From Chloroflexota bacterium (GTDB lineage Bacteria; Chloroflexota; Dormibacteria; Dormibacterales; Dormibacteraceae): a DNA stretch of 18,130 nt. Shown piece after piece: positions 5,403 through 14,696 of the stretch (within the stretch, counting starts at the first letter, position 1; each line of letters opens with the position of its first letter). The stretch lies in assembly GCA_005880175.1 (NCBI GenBank), contig VBJR01000227.1, positions 1 to 18,130 of the forward strand. Reading direction: 5' to 3'. The notes beneath the pieces are model-generated. The model saw only the letters and a program-made list of their open reading frames with translations. It had not been told where the DNA came from and searched no databases. A program made the position numbers and the translations under genes.

Positions 5403-6782
5403 GTGATCCCGAGCGGCCCTGCCCTGCTGGGCGCGGCGCCCAGGGCGGCCGACCGCCCAGTCTGGGCCACGCGCTGGTTCTGCTGGCTGCTGTTCGCCGG
5501 CAACGCGCTCGTGATCCTGGCGTTCTGGTGGGCGAGCACCGGCTCCCAGCCGATGCTCGGCGCCGGCGACATGCTGAACGCGGTCGGCCGGGTCACCGGC
5601 CTGCTCGGCACGTACCTGGCGCTGTGGCAGCTGCTGCTCATGACCCGCCAGCCGTGGCTGGACGCCGCGTTCGGCCTCGACAAGCTGGCCGTCCTGCACC
5701 GCTGGAACGGCTACATGGCGATCGGGCTGCTGGTCGCCCACGCGGTCTTCCAGACGGTCGGGTACCAGCTGCTGGACGGCCTGGACCCGCTGTCCCAGCT
5801 CTCGGACTTCGTGACGGCGTACGACGGGCTGCTGCCCGCGATCGCGGGGCTGGTCCTGCTCCTCGTCGTGGTCGGCATCTCGATCACCGTGACCCGGCGC
5901 CGGCTCGCGTACGAGACGTGGTACTTCGTCCATCTCTACACGTACCTCGCGATCGCGCTGGCGTTCGGCCACGAGCTGGCCACCGGGGCGGACTTCATCG
6001 CCAGCCGCGCGTTCACCGCGTACTGGCTGGTGCTGTACGCCGCCGTCGCCGCCTGCCTGCTGTGGTTCCGCCTGGCGCTGCCCCTGCTGCGCTACCAGCG
6101 CCACCGGTTCCGGGTGGAGCACGTGGTGCGCGAGGCGCCCGGGGTCGTGTCGATCTACGTCGGCGGCCGCTACCTCGACGCGCTGCCCACGGCCGCCGGA
6201 CAGTTCATGCTGTGGCGCTTCCTGGACGGCGAGCGGTGGTGGCAGGCGCACCCGTTCTCGCTGTCGCTGCCGGCCGGCTACGGCTGGCTGCGCCTGACGG
6301 TCAAGCGTATCGGCGACTTCTCGGGCGCCATCCCGAGCGTCCGCCCGGGCACGCCGGTGCTGGTGGAGGGCCCGTTCGGCAGCTTCACGGAGCGCGCGTG
6401 CGCCGGTCCCCGGGCGCTGCTCGTCGCGGGCGGGGTCGGGATCACGCCGCTCCGCTCCCTGGCCGAGCGGCTGGCGGCGCTGGGCAAGGACGTGTGCCTG
6501 GTGTACCGGTGCAGCCGCCCCGAGGAAGTGCTGTTCCGCGACGAGCTGGCACGCCTGGCCGCGGCGCCGAACGTCCGCGTCGAGTACGTGATCGGCGAGC
6601 GGCGCGAGGGCCGGCGCGGCGACCCGCTGCGGATGGCCGGGCTGCGGCAGCTGGTCCCGGACGCCGCGACGCGCGAGGTGTTCGTGTGCGGCCCGCCCGG
6701 CATGACCAGCTCGGTCGCCGACAGCCTGGAGCGGCTGGGCGTGCCGCCCGAGCAACTGCACACGGAGGCGTTCCGGCTGTGA
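5403..6782 (+). CDS. Ferric-reductase-like transmembrane flavoprotein (bis-heme, FAD, NAD(P)H)
   Basis: This protein (459 residues from GTG 5403; 463 from ATG 5391) combines a ferric-reductase-like membrane domain with a ferredoxin-NADP reductase module. The first ~245 residues hold about six hydrophobic helices. Two contain paired histidines, His99/His113 and His177/His190, spaced as in bis-heme-b proteins of the FRE/NOX type. The soluble part has an FAD-binding H-P-F-S segment (283-286), an NAD(P) loop G-G-V-G-I-T-P (343-349) and C-G-P-P-G-M (429-434). It should pass electrons from cytoplasmic NAD(P)H via FAD and two hemes across the membrane. The next gene overlaps its stop by 4 bp and encodes a membrane-anchored FMN protein, the likely acceptor. 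The GTG start is preferred because TATGGT lies 7 nt upstream; the choice changes only four residues. Confidence 0.9.
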   Translation: MIPSGPALLGAAPRAADRPVWATRWFCWLLFAGNALVILAFWWASTGSQPMLGAGDMLNAVGRVTGLLGTYLALWQLLLMTRQPWLDAAFGLDKLAVLHRWNGYMAIGLLVAHAVFQTVGYQLLDGLDPLSQLSDFVTAYDGLLPAIAGLVLLLVVVGISITVTRRRLAYETWYFVHLYTYLAIALAFGHELATGADFIASRAFTAYWLVLYAAVAACLLWFRLALPLLRYQRHRFRVEHVVREAPGVVSIYVGGRYLDALPTAAGQFMLWRFLDGERWWQAHPFSLSLPAGYGWLRLTVKRIGDFSGAIPSVRPGTPVLVEGPFGSFTERACAGPRALLVAGGVGITPLRSLAERLAALGKDVCLVYRCSRPEEVLFRDELARLAAAPNVRVEYVIGERREGRRGDPLRMAGLRQLVPDAATREVFVCGPPGMTSSVADSLERLGVPPEQLHTEAFRL

Positions 6783-7267
6783 AGCGAGCGATCGGGGCCG
6801 TGGTCGCCACGGTCGTCGGCGTGGTCTGGCTGGTCACGTTCCGGGTGACGCCGCACGCGCGGCCGGTGGCGGCCGCGCCGCCCCCCTCGCCGGCGCCGGC
6901 GACCTCGGAGACGCCGTCGAGCGCTCCGGCCGCGCCGGCGGCCACGGCCACGCCCACCCCCACCCCCGCTCCCACCAACCGGCCGGCCAACGGCTCGTTC
7001 ACGGGCGCGCTCGTGCCGACCCGGTTCGGCGACGTGCAGGTGCGCATCGTGGTCACGTCGGGCCGCATCACGGACGTCGTGGCCGTCCAGATGCCGAGCG
7101 ACCGCGCCCGCTCGGCCGAGATCACGCAGTACGTGACGCCCGTCCTCCGCTCCGAGGTCATCCGGGCGCAGAATGCGCAGATCGATGTCATCTCCGGCGC
7201 CACGTTCACCAGCGAGGCGTACGCCGAGTCCGTGAACGACGCGATGCGGCAGGACCACCTGGCGTAG
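6779..7267 (+). CDS. Membrane-anchored FMN-binding domain protein (covalent flavinylation target)
   Basis: This 162-residue electron carrier has three parts. Residues 1-22 are a positively charged start plus one hydrophobic helix (signal anchor, C terminus outside). Residues about 25-75 are a Pro/Ala/Thr-rich linker. The rest is an FMN-binding domain as in NqrC and RnfG. The flavinylation motif D-V-I-S-G-A-T (136-142) is intact; in this family FMN-phosphate is esterified to the threonine, here Thr142. The domain starts G-S-F-T-G-A-L and contains a V-R-I-V-V-T-S-G-R-I-T strand pair typical of the fold. GTG 6779 overlaps the preceding stop as GTGA, with GGAG about 10 nt upstream; ApbE follows 2 nt after its stop. 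It probably takes electrons from the heme-containing partner and carries them outside the membrane to an acceptor not encoded here. Confidence 0.93.
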   Translation: MKRAIGAVVATVVGVVWLVTFRVTPHARPVAAAPPPSPAPATSETPSSAPAAPAATATPTPTPAPTNRPANGSFTGALVPTRFGDVQVRIVVTSGRITDVVAVQMPSDRARSAEITQYVTPVLRSEVIRAQNAQIDVISGATFTSEAYAESVNDAMRQDHLA

Positions 7268-7269
7268 GC

Positions 7270-8016
7270 TTGCGCTCCCGGCGGGACGTCATGGGCATGC
7301 CCGTGACGGTCGACGTCCGCGACGCTCGCGTGGGCCCAGCGGCGCTCGAGGAGGCGTTCGCCGACCTCGGCCGCATGGACGCGCTGTTCAGCACGTACCG
7401 CCGGGACAGCGACGTCAGCCGGATCGACCGCGGCGAGCTGCGGCCCGAGGACGCCGAGCCCGAGGTGCGGGCGGTGCTCGACCTCTGCGAGCGGTACCGG
7501 CGGGCGACCGGAGGCTGGTTCTCGGCGTGGATCGGCGGCCGGCTCGACCCCTCCGGCCTGGTCAAGAGCTGGGCGATGGACCGCGCCTGCTCCATCCTGG
7601 AGCGGCACGGCGCCCGCAACTACCTGCTGAACGCGGGCGGCGACGTGGTGGCGCGCGGCCACCGCGAGGACGGCGAGCCGTGGCGGGTCGGCATCCGGCA
7701 CCCGGTCCAGCGCGACCGCGTGGTGCGCGTGGTGCTCGCGACGGACCTGGCGGTGGCGACGTCGGGCACGTACGAGAAGGGCACGCACGTCGTCGACCCG
7801 CATACCGGCGCCGCGGCCACGAGCGTGGTGAGCGTCACGGTCGTGGGCGCCGACATCGTGGAGGCGGACGTGCACGCCACGGCCGTGCTGGCGATGGGCC
7901 GGTCCGGGCTGGAGCTCGTCGAGGCGCTGGACGGGTACGAGGCGTACGCGATCTTCCCCGACCTCACGGCGAGCTGGACGTCCGGCTTCGACGCCCTGTG
8001 CGCGGCGCCCGCCTGA
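7270..8016 (+). CDS. apbE: FAD:protein FMN transferase ApbE
   Basis: This 248-residue enzyme transfers FMN from FAD to the threonine of the D-x-x-S-G-A-T motif, with Mg2+. Family features are the M-G-M-P-V-T-V opening strand, G-L-V-K-S-W-A-M-D, N-A-G-G-D-V, the A-T-S-G-T-Y segment, D-P-H-T-G (176-180) and A-D-V-H-A-T-A (199-205), the last matching the D-A-L-S-T-A metal-binding motif. The start is TTG 7270, 2 nt after the preceding gene; no other start lies nearby upstream and the protein begins almost directly at the first conserved strand. It is shorter than typical ~300-350-residue ApbE lipoproteins and has no signal peptide or lipobox, so it appears cytoplasmic, although its neighbour target looks exported. 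The gene ends 15 bp before the facing mannosyltransferase gene; no terminator hairpin is visible there. Confidence 0.93.
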   Translation: MRSRRDVMGMPVTVDVRDARVGPAALEEAFADLGRMDALFSTYRRDSDVSRIDRGELRPEDAEPEVRAVLDLCERYRRATGGWFSAWIGGRLDPSGLVKSWAMDRACSILERHGARNYLLNAGGDVVARGHREDGEPWRVGIRHPVQRDRVVRVVLATDLAVATSGTYEKGTHVVDPHTGAAATSVVSVTVVGADIVEADVHATAVLAMGRSGLELVEALDGYEAYAIFPDLTASWTSGFDALCAAPA

Positions 8017-8031
8017 GCGCGCCGCCGCCGA

Positions 8032-9144
8032 TCAGCCGACGAACGAGTTCATCGCCTCGCCCGAGAGCACGAACAGCGCGACCAGGCCGGCAAGGGCGGC
8101 CGGCACCGCCAGCAGCGGCCGGCGGCGCAGCCACCAGCCGGCCAGGTAGAAGGCGGGAAAGCCGACGAGCAGGTAGCGGTTCGTGCTGATCGGGTTGCCG
8201 CCGGCGGGCAGCGGGTACGCCACCAGCAGGAGGACCCACGCGACGTGGGCGAGGCCGAGCGGGACGCGGCCGAGAAGGACGCTCGCGGTCGCCCACAGCA
8301 GCATCAGGCCGTCCAGGACCTGGACCCTCGCCGAGTACCAGCGGTCGATCGGCGAGGGCCGGAGGCGCAGCACCTCGCCCGCGCCGAGCCACAGCCGGCG
8401 CAGCAGCTCGAGGTAGGTCGCGATCGGGTTGGCCCGCGACCCGTGCCAGTACGCCTCGGCGCGCACGTACCGGAGCGGGTCGCCGAACGCCACCCACGTG
8501 TACGCGGGGAAGGCGGCCGCGCCGGCGAGCGCGATGGCGAGGCCGGCGAGGGCCGGCCCGCGAGGGCGGGACGACCGCAGCCAGATGAGGGCGAGCGGCA
8601 GCAGCAGGAGGACGCCGGGCGCCCGGATCAGCGCCGCGGCGCCGGCCGCGACCCCGGCGGCCACCCACCGGCCGCGCTCGGCCAGCAGGAACGCCAGCGC
8701 GGACGCCGCGAGGAACGCCGACTCGGAGTGGCCGCTGCTCAGGAAGAAGGCGTTGGGGGCGGCCAGCAGGAGGCAGCTCCCGATCACGGTCGCCGTGGTG
8801 CCCAGCCGCGGCTGGTACAGCTTCCACAGCGCCACGAGCGCCACCACGAGGCACGCGTTGGACACGATGAGCTGGGCCGCGACGACGAGCCAGTCCAGCA
8901 CGGACGTGTCCGGCGGCGCCGGGGCCGACAGCAGGGCGGCCGGCAGCAGGACTCGGAACGGCGCGGCGACGAGGGCCGCGAGCAGCGGGTAGCCGGGATA
9001 GAAGGCGGCCTTCAGCTCGGCCCCGCCGGCGTAGCCGCTGGCGGCGATCGCGTGGTACCAGTCGGCGTCGGCGAAGTGGGCGGCCATGTACACCGCCGCG
9101 GACGGGATGCCGTGCAGGACCACGGTCATCCCGGCCAGCATCAC
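8032..9144 (-). CDS. PIG-V-like (GT76-type) membrane mannosyltransferase; true start uncertain
   Basis: This is a polytopic membrane protein of at least 370 residues with about nine or more hydrophobic segments. It resembles bacterial homologues of the GPI mannosyltransferase PIG-V. Recognisable segments are D-A-D-W-Y-H-A-I-A-A-S-G-Y in the first outer loop, where family members have an acidic residue of the D/E-x-D type, then F-Y-P-G-Y-P-L-L, S-G-H-S-E-S-A-F, I-R-A-P-G, A-F-G-D-P-L, and S-T-N-R-Y near the C terminus. It would transfer a sugar from a polyprenyl-phosphate donor outside the membrane; donor and acceptor are inferred from the family. The only usual start codons are GTG 9144 and ATG 9141, but they fall inside what looks like the first membrane helix: hydrophobic, family-like codons continue in frame upstream to about 9180. 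It follows uvrB on the same strand. Confidence 0.82.
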   Translation of the reverse strand: MMLAGMTVVLHGIPSAAVYMAAHFADADWYHAIAASGYAGGAELKAAFYPGYPLLAALVAAPFRVLLPAALLSAPAPPDTSVLDWLVVAAQLIVSNACLVVALVALWKLYQPRLGTTATVIGSCLLLAAPNAFFLSSGHSESAFLAASALAFLLAERGRWVAAGVAAGAAALIRAPGVLLLLPLALIWLRSSRPRGPALAGLAIALAGAAAFPAYTWVAFGDPLRYVRAEAYWHGSRANPIATYLELLRRLWLGAGEVLRLRPSPIDRWYSARVQVLDGLMLLWATASVLLGRVPLGLAHVAWVLLLVAYPLPAGGNPISTNRYLLVGFPAFYLAGWWLRRRPLLAVPAALAGLVALFVLSGEAMNSFVG

Positions 9145-9221
9145 GAGCCGCGACGCGACCAGGGTGCCGCCGATCAGGAGCGGCGCGGCCGGACTGGGGG
9201 GCTCGCCGTCCGGAGCGCGGC

Positions 9222-11303
<2,082 letters not shown>

Positions 11304-11310
11304 CGAGGCC

Positions 11311-11338
11311 ATTGTACGGCGAACGCCCGTTTGGGCAA
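11311..11338 (-). promoter_or_regulatory. uvrB promoter (-35 TTGCCC, 16-bp spacer, -10 TACAAT)
   Basis: On the minus strand TTGCCC (11338-11333) and TACAAT (11316-11311) are separated by 16 bp, and ATG 11303 follows the -10 after 7 nt. This is the best sigma70-type promoter in the window and predicts a leaderless uvrB mRNA. It fills most of the 47-bp gap after moeA. Confidence 0.75.
11320..11333. promoter_or_regulatory. Probable LexA/SOS box in the uvrB promoter
   Basis: The plus strand reads CGAACGCCCGTTTG, a one-mismatch copy of the Gram-positive/actinobacterial LexA consensus CGAAC-N4-GTTCG. It lies between the -35 and -10 and touches the -35, where bound LexA would block RNA polymerase. 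uvrB is a classical SOS gene, which supports the call; the site itself is predicted. Confidence 0.65.
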
Positions 11339-11350
11339 AGGGTCTTTACA

Positions 11351-12475
11351 TCAGTCGGGGAGGGCCAGGATCAGGGCGTCCACCCGGGAGCCCGCGGCCA
11401 GGCCGCCGTCCCCCGGCGGCACGCGCACCAGCGCGTGGGCGCCCGCCAGCGACAGCAGGCGCGACGACGACTGGGAGCCCGTCGTGTGGGCGACCAGCTC
11501 GCCGTCCTCGCGGACCAGCATGACCCGCTGGTACTCCGTCCGGTCCGCGCTCGACCGGGCCTCGTAGCCCAGGCGGACCCGCAGGACCGGCCGCTGGACC
11601 GCCGCGCAGCCCTGCATCTTCCGCAGCGCGGGCCGGACGAACACCTCGAACGTGACCAGGGACGACACCGGGAAGCCGGGCAGCCCGAACGCCAGCCGGC
11701 CCTCCGGCAGCGTGGCGAACGTGAACGGCTTGCCGGGGCGGAGCCGGACGCGGCCCAGGTGCACCCGGCCCAGCGACTCGAGCAGCGGTTTGACCAGGTC
11801 GTGCGTGCCGACCGAGACGCCGCCGGACGTCACCAGCGCGTCGTGGCCGTGCAGCGCGCTCGTCACCAGCGAGCGCAGCGGCTCGGGCTGGTCCGGCGCC
11901 ACGCCGAGCAGCGTGACGTCGGCGCCGGCCTCGCGCAGCGCGGCCAGGAGCGCCCAGCGGTTGGAGTCCGTGATCTGGCCCGGGCCTGGCGTCTGCCCCA
12001 CCTCGACCAGCTCGTCGCCGGTGGACATCAGGGCCACGCGCGGCCGCCGGTGCACCTTCAGCACGGGCAGGCCGAGCGACGCGGCCAGGCCGAGCTCCGC
12101 GGCGCCCAGCACCGTGCCCCGGCGCACGACCAGCTCGCCGCGGCGGAGGTCGTCGCCGGGCTCGTGGTAGTTGCGGCCGGCGGCGAACCCGTCCGGCACG
12201 AGCACCCAGTCCGGCCCCTGCTCGACGTCCTCGACCATCACGACCGTGTCCGCCCCGGAGGGCAGCACGCCACCGGTCAGGATGCGGGCCGCGGCCCCGG
12301 CCGGCAGCTCGCCCGTGAACGGCCTGCCGGCGGCGGACGACACCAGGTCCTCGGCGAGGACGCGGCCCGGGCAGCCGGCCAGGGGCACCTCCTCGGCGGG
12401 CAGGAGGGGTGTGTTGGCGAGTACGGTCTCGGCCGCCTCGGCGGCGTCCACGAGCGGGTAGGTCGAGGCCTGCAT
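11351..12475 (-). CDS. moeA: Molybdopterin molybdenumtransferase MoeA
   Basis: This 374-residue enzyme inserts molybdate into adenylylated molybdopterin, the last step of molybdenum cofactor synthesis. Family segments include A-R-I-L-T-G-G-V-L-P-S-G-A-D-T-V-V (about 64-80), the Mo-binding-domain motif S-T-G-D-E-L-V, I-T-D-S-N, T-S-G-G-V-S-V-G-T-H-D near residue 219, R-P-G-K-P-F-T-F-A and G-L-P-G-F-P-V-S-S. The last is usually G-L-P-G-N-P-V-S; here phenylalanine replaces asparagine. It is slightly shorter than the usual ~400 residues. ATG 12475 has no ribosome binding site but has TAAGCT 8 nt upstream. It follows the acyl-CoA dehydrogenase pair by 35 bp on the same strand and probably has its own promoter. 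No other Mo-cofactor gene or molybdoenzyme is in the window. Confidence 0.94.
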   Translation of the reverse strand: MQASTYPLVDAAEAAETVLANTPLLPAEEVPLAGCPGRVLAEDLVSSAAGRPFTGELPAGAAARILTGGVLPSGADTVVMVEDVEQGPDWVLVPDGFAAGRNYHEPGDDLRRGELVVRRGTVLGAAELGLAASLGLPVLKVHRRPRVALMSTGDELVEVGQTPGPGQITDSNRWALLAALREAGADVTLLGVAPDQPEPLRSLVTSALHGHDALVTSGGVSVGTHDLVKPLLESLGRVHLGRVRLRPGKPFTFATLPEGRLAFGLPGFPVSSLVTFEVFVRPALRKMQGCAAVQRPVLRVRLGYEARSSADRTEYQRVMLVREDGELVAHTTGSQSSSRLLSLAGAHALVRVPPGDGGLAAGSRVDALILALPD

Positions 12476-12483
12476 CGGGAGTC

Positions 12484-12489
12484 AGCTTA
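12484..12489 (-). promoter_or_regulatory. -10 element at leaderless distance before moeA
   Basis: The minus strand reads TAAGCT, a TANNNT match, followed by 8 nt and ATG 12475. It lies in the 35-bp gap after the acyl-CoA dehydrogenase genes. No Shine-Dalgarno sequence is present and no good -35 is visible. Confidence 0.4.
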
Positions 12490-12510
12490 CCGCCGGCCGG
12501 GGCGGCGGCC

Positions 12511-13551
12511 TCAGACGATGAGGGCTTCCGACCCGCCCGTGATCGACGGGTACAGGCGGTCCGCGCCCGCGCGGCGGACCGCGGCGCCCAGGCGGGCGCT
12601 CCAGAACCGCTCGTCGCCGTACTCGGAGCGCCAGGCCCACAGCCGGCGGCTCAGGTGGTGCAGCGGGTACTCACGGGTCATGCCCATCGCGCCGTGCGCC
12701 TGGTGGGCGGCCCGGGTCGCGCTGAACGCCGCCTGGTTGGCCAGCAGCTTCGCGGCCGCGATCTCGAACCGCGCCTCGCCCCGCTCCGCCGCCCGCGCCG
12801 CGCCGTCGGCCGCCATGCCGGCCAGCACGGCGTCCTCGGCCCCGTCCACCAGGTGCTTCTGGACCGCCTGGAACCGCGCCACCGGACGCCCGAACTGCAC
12901 CCGCTCGTTCGTGTAGGAGATGGTCAGGCCGCTCATCCGCTCCAGGGCGCCGGCCATCAGCAGCACCCGCGTGAGCGCGCCCCGGTGGCGCAGCGCGTCC
13001 GCGTCCACGCCGGCCGCGGCCGGCGCCACGTCGGCCGGGCCGTCGAACGCGACCGTGTCCCGCGGCTCGCCGGCCAGGCTGACATGCGGCTCGACCGTCA
13101 GCGACGACGCCGGCGCCGAGGCCACCAGCCAGCCGTCGCCGGACGGGACCAGCGCCACCACCCGCTCCGCGGCCCGCGCCCACGGCACCCGGTGCGCCAC
13201 CCCCCGGAGACGGCCGCCGGCCAGCTCCACGCGGTCCTCCGGGCGGCCCGGCACCACCGTCAGCGGGCCGTCCCCCACCGGCAGCCCCGCGCCCGCCAGC
13301 AGCCACCCGGCCAGGAGCCCGGTCTCGGCCAGCGGCACGGGCGCGGCGTGGCGGCCGGCGATCCGCAGCACCGCCAGCGCGTCGCCCAGCGTGCCCCCTT
13401 CCTCCAGCGCGATCCGGTGCAGGCCCACCTCCGCGACGGCCGCCCACACCCGGGGCGCCCAGCCGTCGCGCTCGGCGGCCTGGATCGTCTCGTGCGTGCA
13501 CGTGTCGCCGAGCGCGCGGTCCGCGACCTCCAGCAGCAGCGCGTCCGTCAC
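12511..13551 (-). CDS. Acyl-CoA dehydrogenase-like protein, divergent second subunit
   Basis: This 346-residue protein has the acyl-CoA dehydrogenase fold but a reduced middle domain without the S-E-P-x-x-G-S-D flavin/substrate motif of its neighbour. The C-terminal helical domain is well kept: R-V-Q-F-G-R-P-V-A-R-F-Q-A-V-Q-K-H (about 218-234), H-Q-A-H-G-A-M-G-M-T, and an end reading S-I-T-G-G-S-E-A-L-I-V. Where many dehydrogenases carry the catalytic Glu of Y-E-G-T it has glycine. GTG 13551 overlaps the upstream dehydrogenase stop as GTGA. Adjacent, unequal dehydrogenase subunits of this kind form alpha2-beta2 enzymes in mycobacteria (for example ChsE1-ChsE2 in sterol side-chain oxidation). 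I infer the same architecture here; the acyl substrate is unknown. Confidence 0.88.
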   Translation of the reverse strand: MTDALLLEVADRALGDTCTHETIQAAERDGWAPRVWAAVAEVGLHRIALEEGGTLGDALAVLRIAGRHAAPVPLAETGLLAGWLLAGAGLPVGDGPLTVVPGRPEDRVELAGGRLRGVAHRVPWARAAERVVALVPSGDGWLVASAPASSLTVEPHVSLAGEPRDTVAFDGPADVAPAAAGVDADALRHRGALTRVLLMAGALERMSGLTISYTNERVQFGRPVARFQAVQKHLVDGAEDAVLAGMAADGAARAAERGEARFEIAAAKLLANQAAFSATRAAHQAHGAMGMTREYPLHHLSRRLWAWRSEYGDERFWSARLGAAVRRAGADRLYPSITGGSEALIV

Positions 13552-14684
13552 GACCGCAGCCCCCGCGCGGCGACCGAGCGCAGGACCTCGTTCGTCCCGC
13601 CGCGGATCGTGAACGAGGGGGCGGTCAGCACCGCCCGCACCAGCAGCCGCTCGAACGGGGACGACGTGTCGGGCGACGGCTCCAGGTCCACCAATCGCTG
13701 GACCGCCGCCAGCACGTCCTGCTCGAACCGCGTCCCCATCTCCTTGACCAGCGCCGACTCGGCGCTCGGCGCCTCGCCGCGGTCGATCTGGCGGGCCACC
13801 GACAGCGAGAGCTGGCGCAGGCCCCACCAGCGCGCGGTCGCCTCGCCCAGCAAGCCCTCGGCGCGCTCGCCCAGCGGCGTATCAGCGTGCTCGCGCAGGA
13901 ACTGCTCGACGACCAGGTACGTGGAGAGCCAGCGGTCAGGGCCGCCCCGCTCGTGCGCCAGCTCCGACGTGTTCTGGGCCCAGCCCATGCCGACCTCGCC
14001 CAGCACCAGGTCGTCGGGCACGAAGACGTCGCGCAGGACCACCTCGTTGAAGTGCTCGGTGCCGTCCAGGAACGGGATCGGGTTGACCTGCAGGCCGTCG
14101 GAGCGGAGGTCGACCAGGAGCTGGCTGAGGCCCTCGTGCCGGTCGGGCTCGTCGCTCGTCCGGCAGAGGACGATGAACCAGTCGTTCACGTGGGCGCCGC
14201 TGGTCCAGATCTTGGTCCCGTTGAGCAGCCACCCGCCCTCGGCGCGCGTCGCGCGCGCCTGCACCGACGCCAGGTCGCTGCCGGAGTTCGGCTCGCTCAT
14301 CCCGATCGAGAACGACAGCTCGCCGCGGCAGATCGCGGGCAGGAACCGCTCCTTCTGGGCCTCCGTGCCGAACCGGTTGATCACCGGCCCGGTCTGCCGG
14401 TCCGCCACCCAGTGGTGCCCGACGGGCGCCCCCCAGCGCAGCAGCTCCTCGACGACGACGAACCGCTCGACCGCGCTCCGATCGCCCCCGCCGTAGCGGC
14501 GGGGCAGCGCCATCCCGACCCAGCCCCGCTCCGCCAGCTTGCGCGAGAACGCGCGGTCCCGGCCCGCCTGCATGCCCAGGCCGGGCGTGAAGCTGCCCCG
14601 GGGCAGCTCCGCGGCCAGGAACGCCCGGACCTCCCGCTGCAGCGCCCCCTCGGCCGACGTCAGCTCGGTGGGCGCAAACCGCAC
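13548..14684 (-). CDS. Acyl-CoA dehydrogenase, first subunit
   Basis: This 378-residue flavoprotein would introduce the alpha,beta double bond in an acyl-CoA. The N-terminal helical domain contains G-W-V-G-M-A-L-P-R-R-Y-G-G. The middle domain carries the canonical S-E-P-N-S-G-S-D motif near residue 131 and N-G-T-K-I-W-T-S-G-A. The C terminus reads I-R-G-G-T-N-E-V-L-R. The position of the usual catalytic Glu (Y-E-G-T) is glycine (R-G-G-T), as in a large subgroup where another residue serves. GTG 14684 starts 12 nt after the ABC transporter stop. The second subunit overlaps its 3' end by 4 bp, so the two should be made in equal amounts and probably assemble. A role in fatty-acid, branched-chain or steroid side-chain oxidation is possible. 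Confidence 0.93.
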   Translation of the reverse strand: MRFAPTELTSAEGALQREVRAFLAAELPRGSFTPGLGMQAGRDRAFSRKLAERGWVGMALPRRYGGGDRSAVERFVVVEELLRWGAPVGHHWVADRQTGPVINRFGTEAQKERFLPAICRGELSFSIGMSEPNSGSDLASVQARATRAEGGWLLNGTKIWTSGAHVNDWFIVLCRTSDEPDRHEGLSQLLVDLRSDGLQVNPIPFLDGTEHFNEVVLRDVFVPDDLVLGEVGMGWAQNTSELAHERGGPDRWLSTYLVVEQFLREHADTPLGERAEGLLGEATARWWGLRQLSLSVARQIDRGEAPSAESALVKEMGTRFEQDVLAAVQRLVDLEPSPDTSSPFERLLVRAVLTAPSFTIRGGTNEVLRSVAARGLRS

Positions 14685-14696
14685 GGCGGCCGGCGC

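Noticed and set aside
5364..6761. 465-codon minus-strand open frame opposite the ferric-reductase-like gene
   Set aside because: It has no domain, many Gln/His/Arg residues typical of antisense frames, and overlaps a gene with clear heme, FAD and NAD motifs.
8017..8031. Terminator between the convergent apbE and mannosyltransferase genes
   Set aside because: The 15-bp gap is simple GC-rich sequence without an inverted repeat or T-run.
11324..11336. GCCC-GTTT-GGGC hairpin as a terminator after moeA
   Set aside because: The stem is only 4 bp and is not followed by a T-run on the minus strand. The bases are better explained by the uvrB -35 and SOS box.
12409..14496. 695-codon plus-strand open frame across the dehydrogenase genes
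   Set aside because: It lies opposite two well-recognised acyl-CoA dehydrogenase genes and is rich in Arg, His and Pro without motifs.
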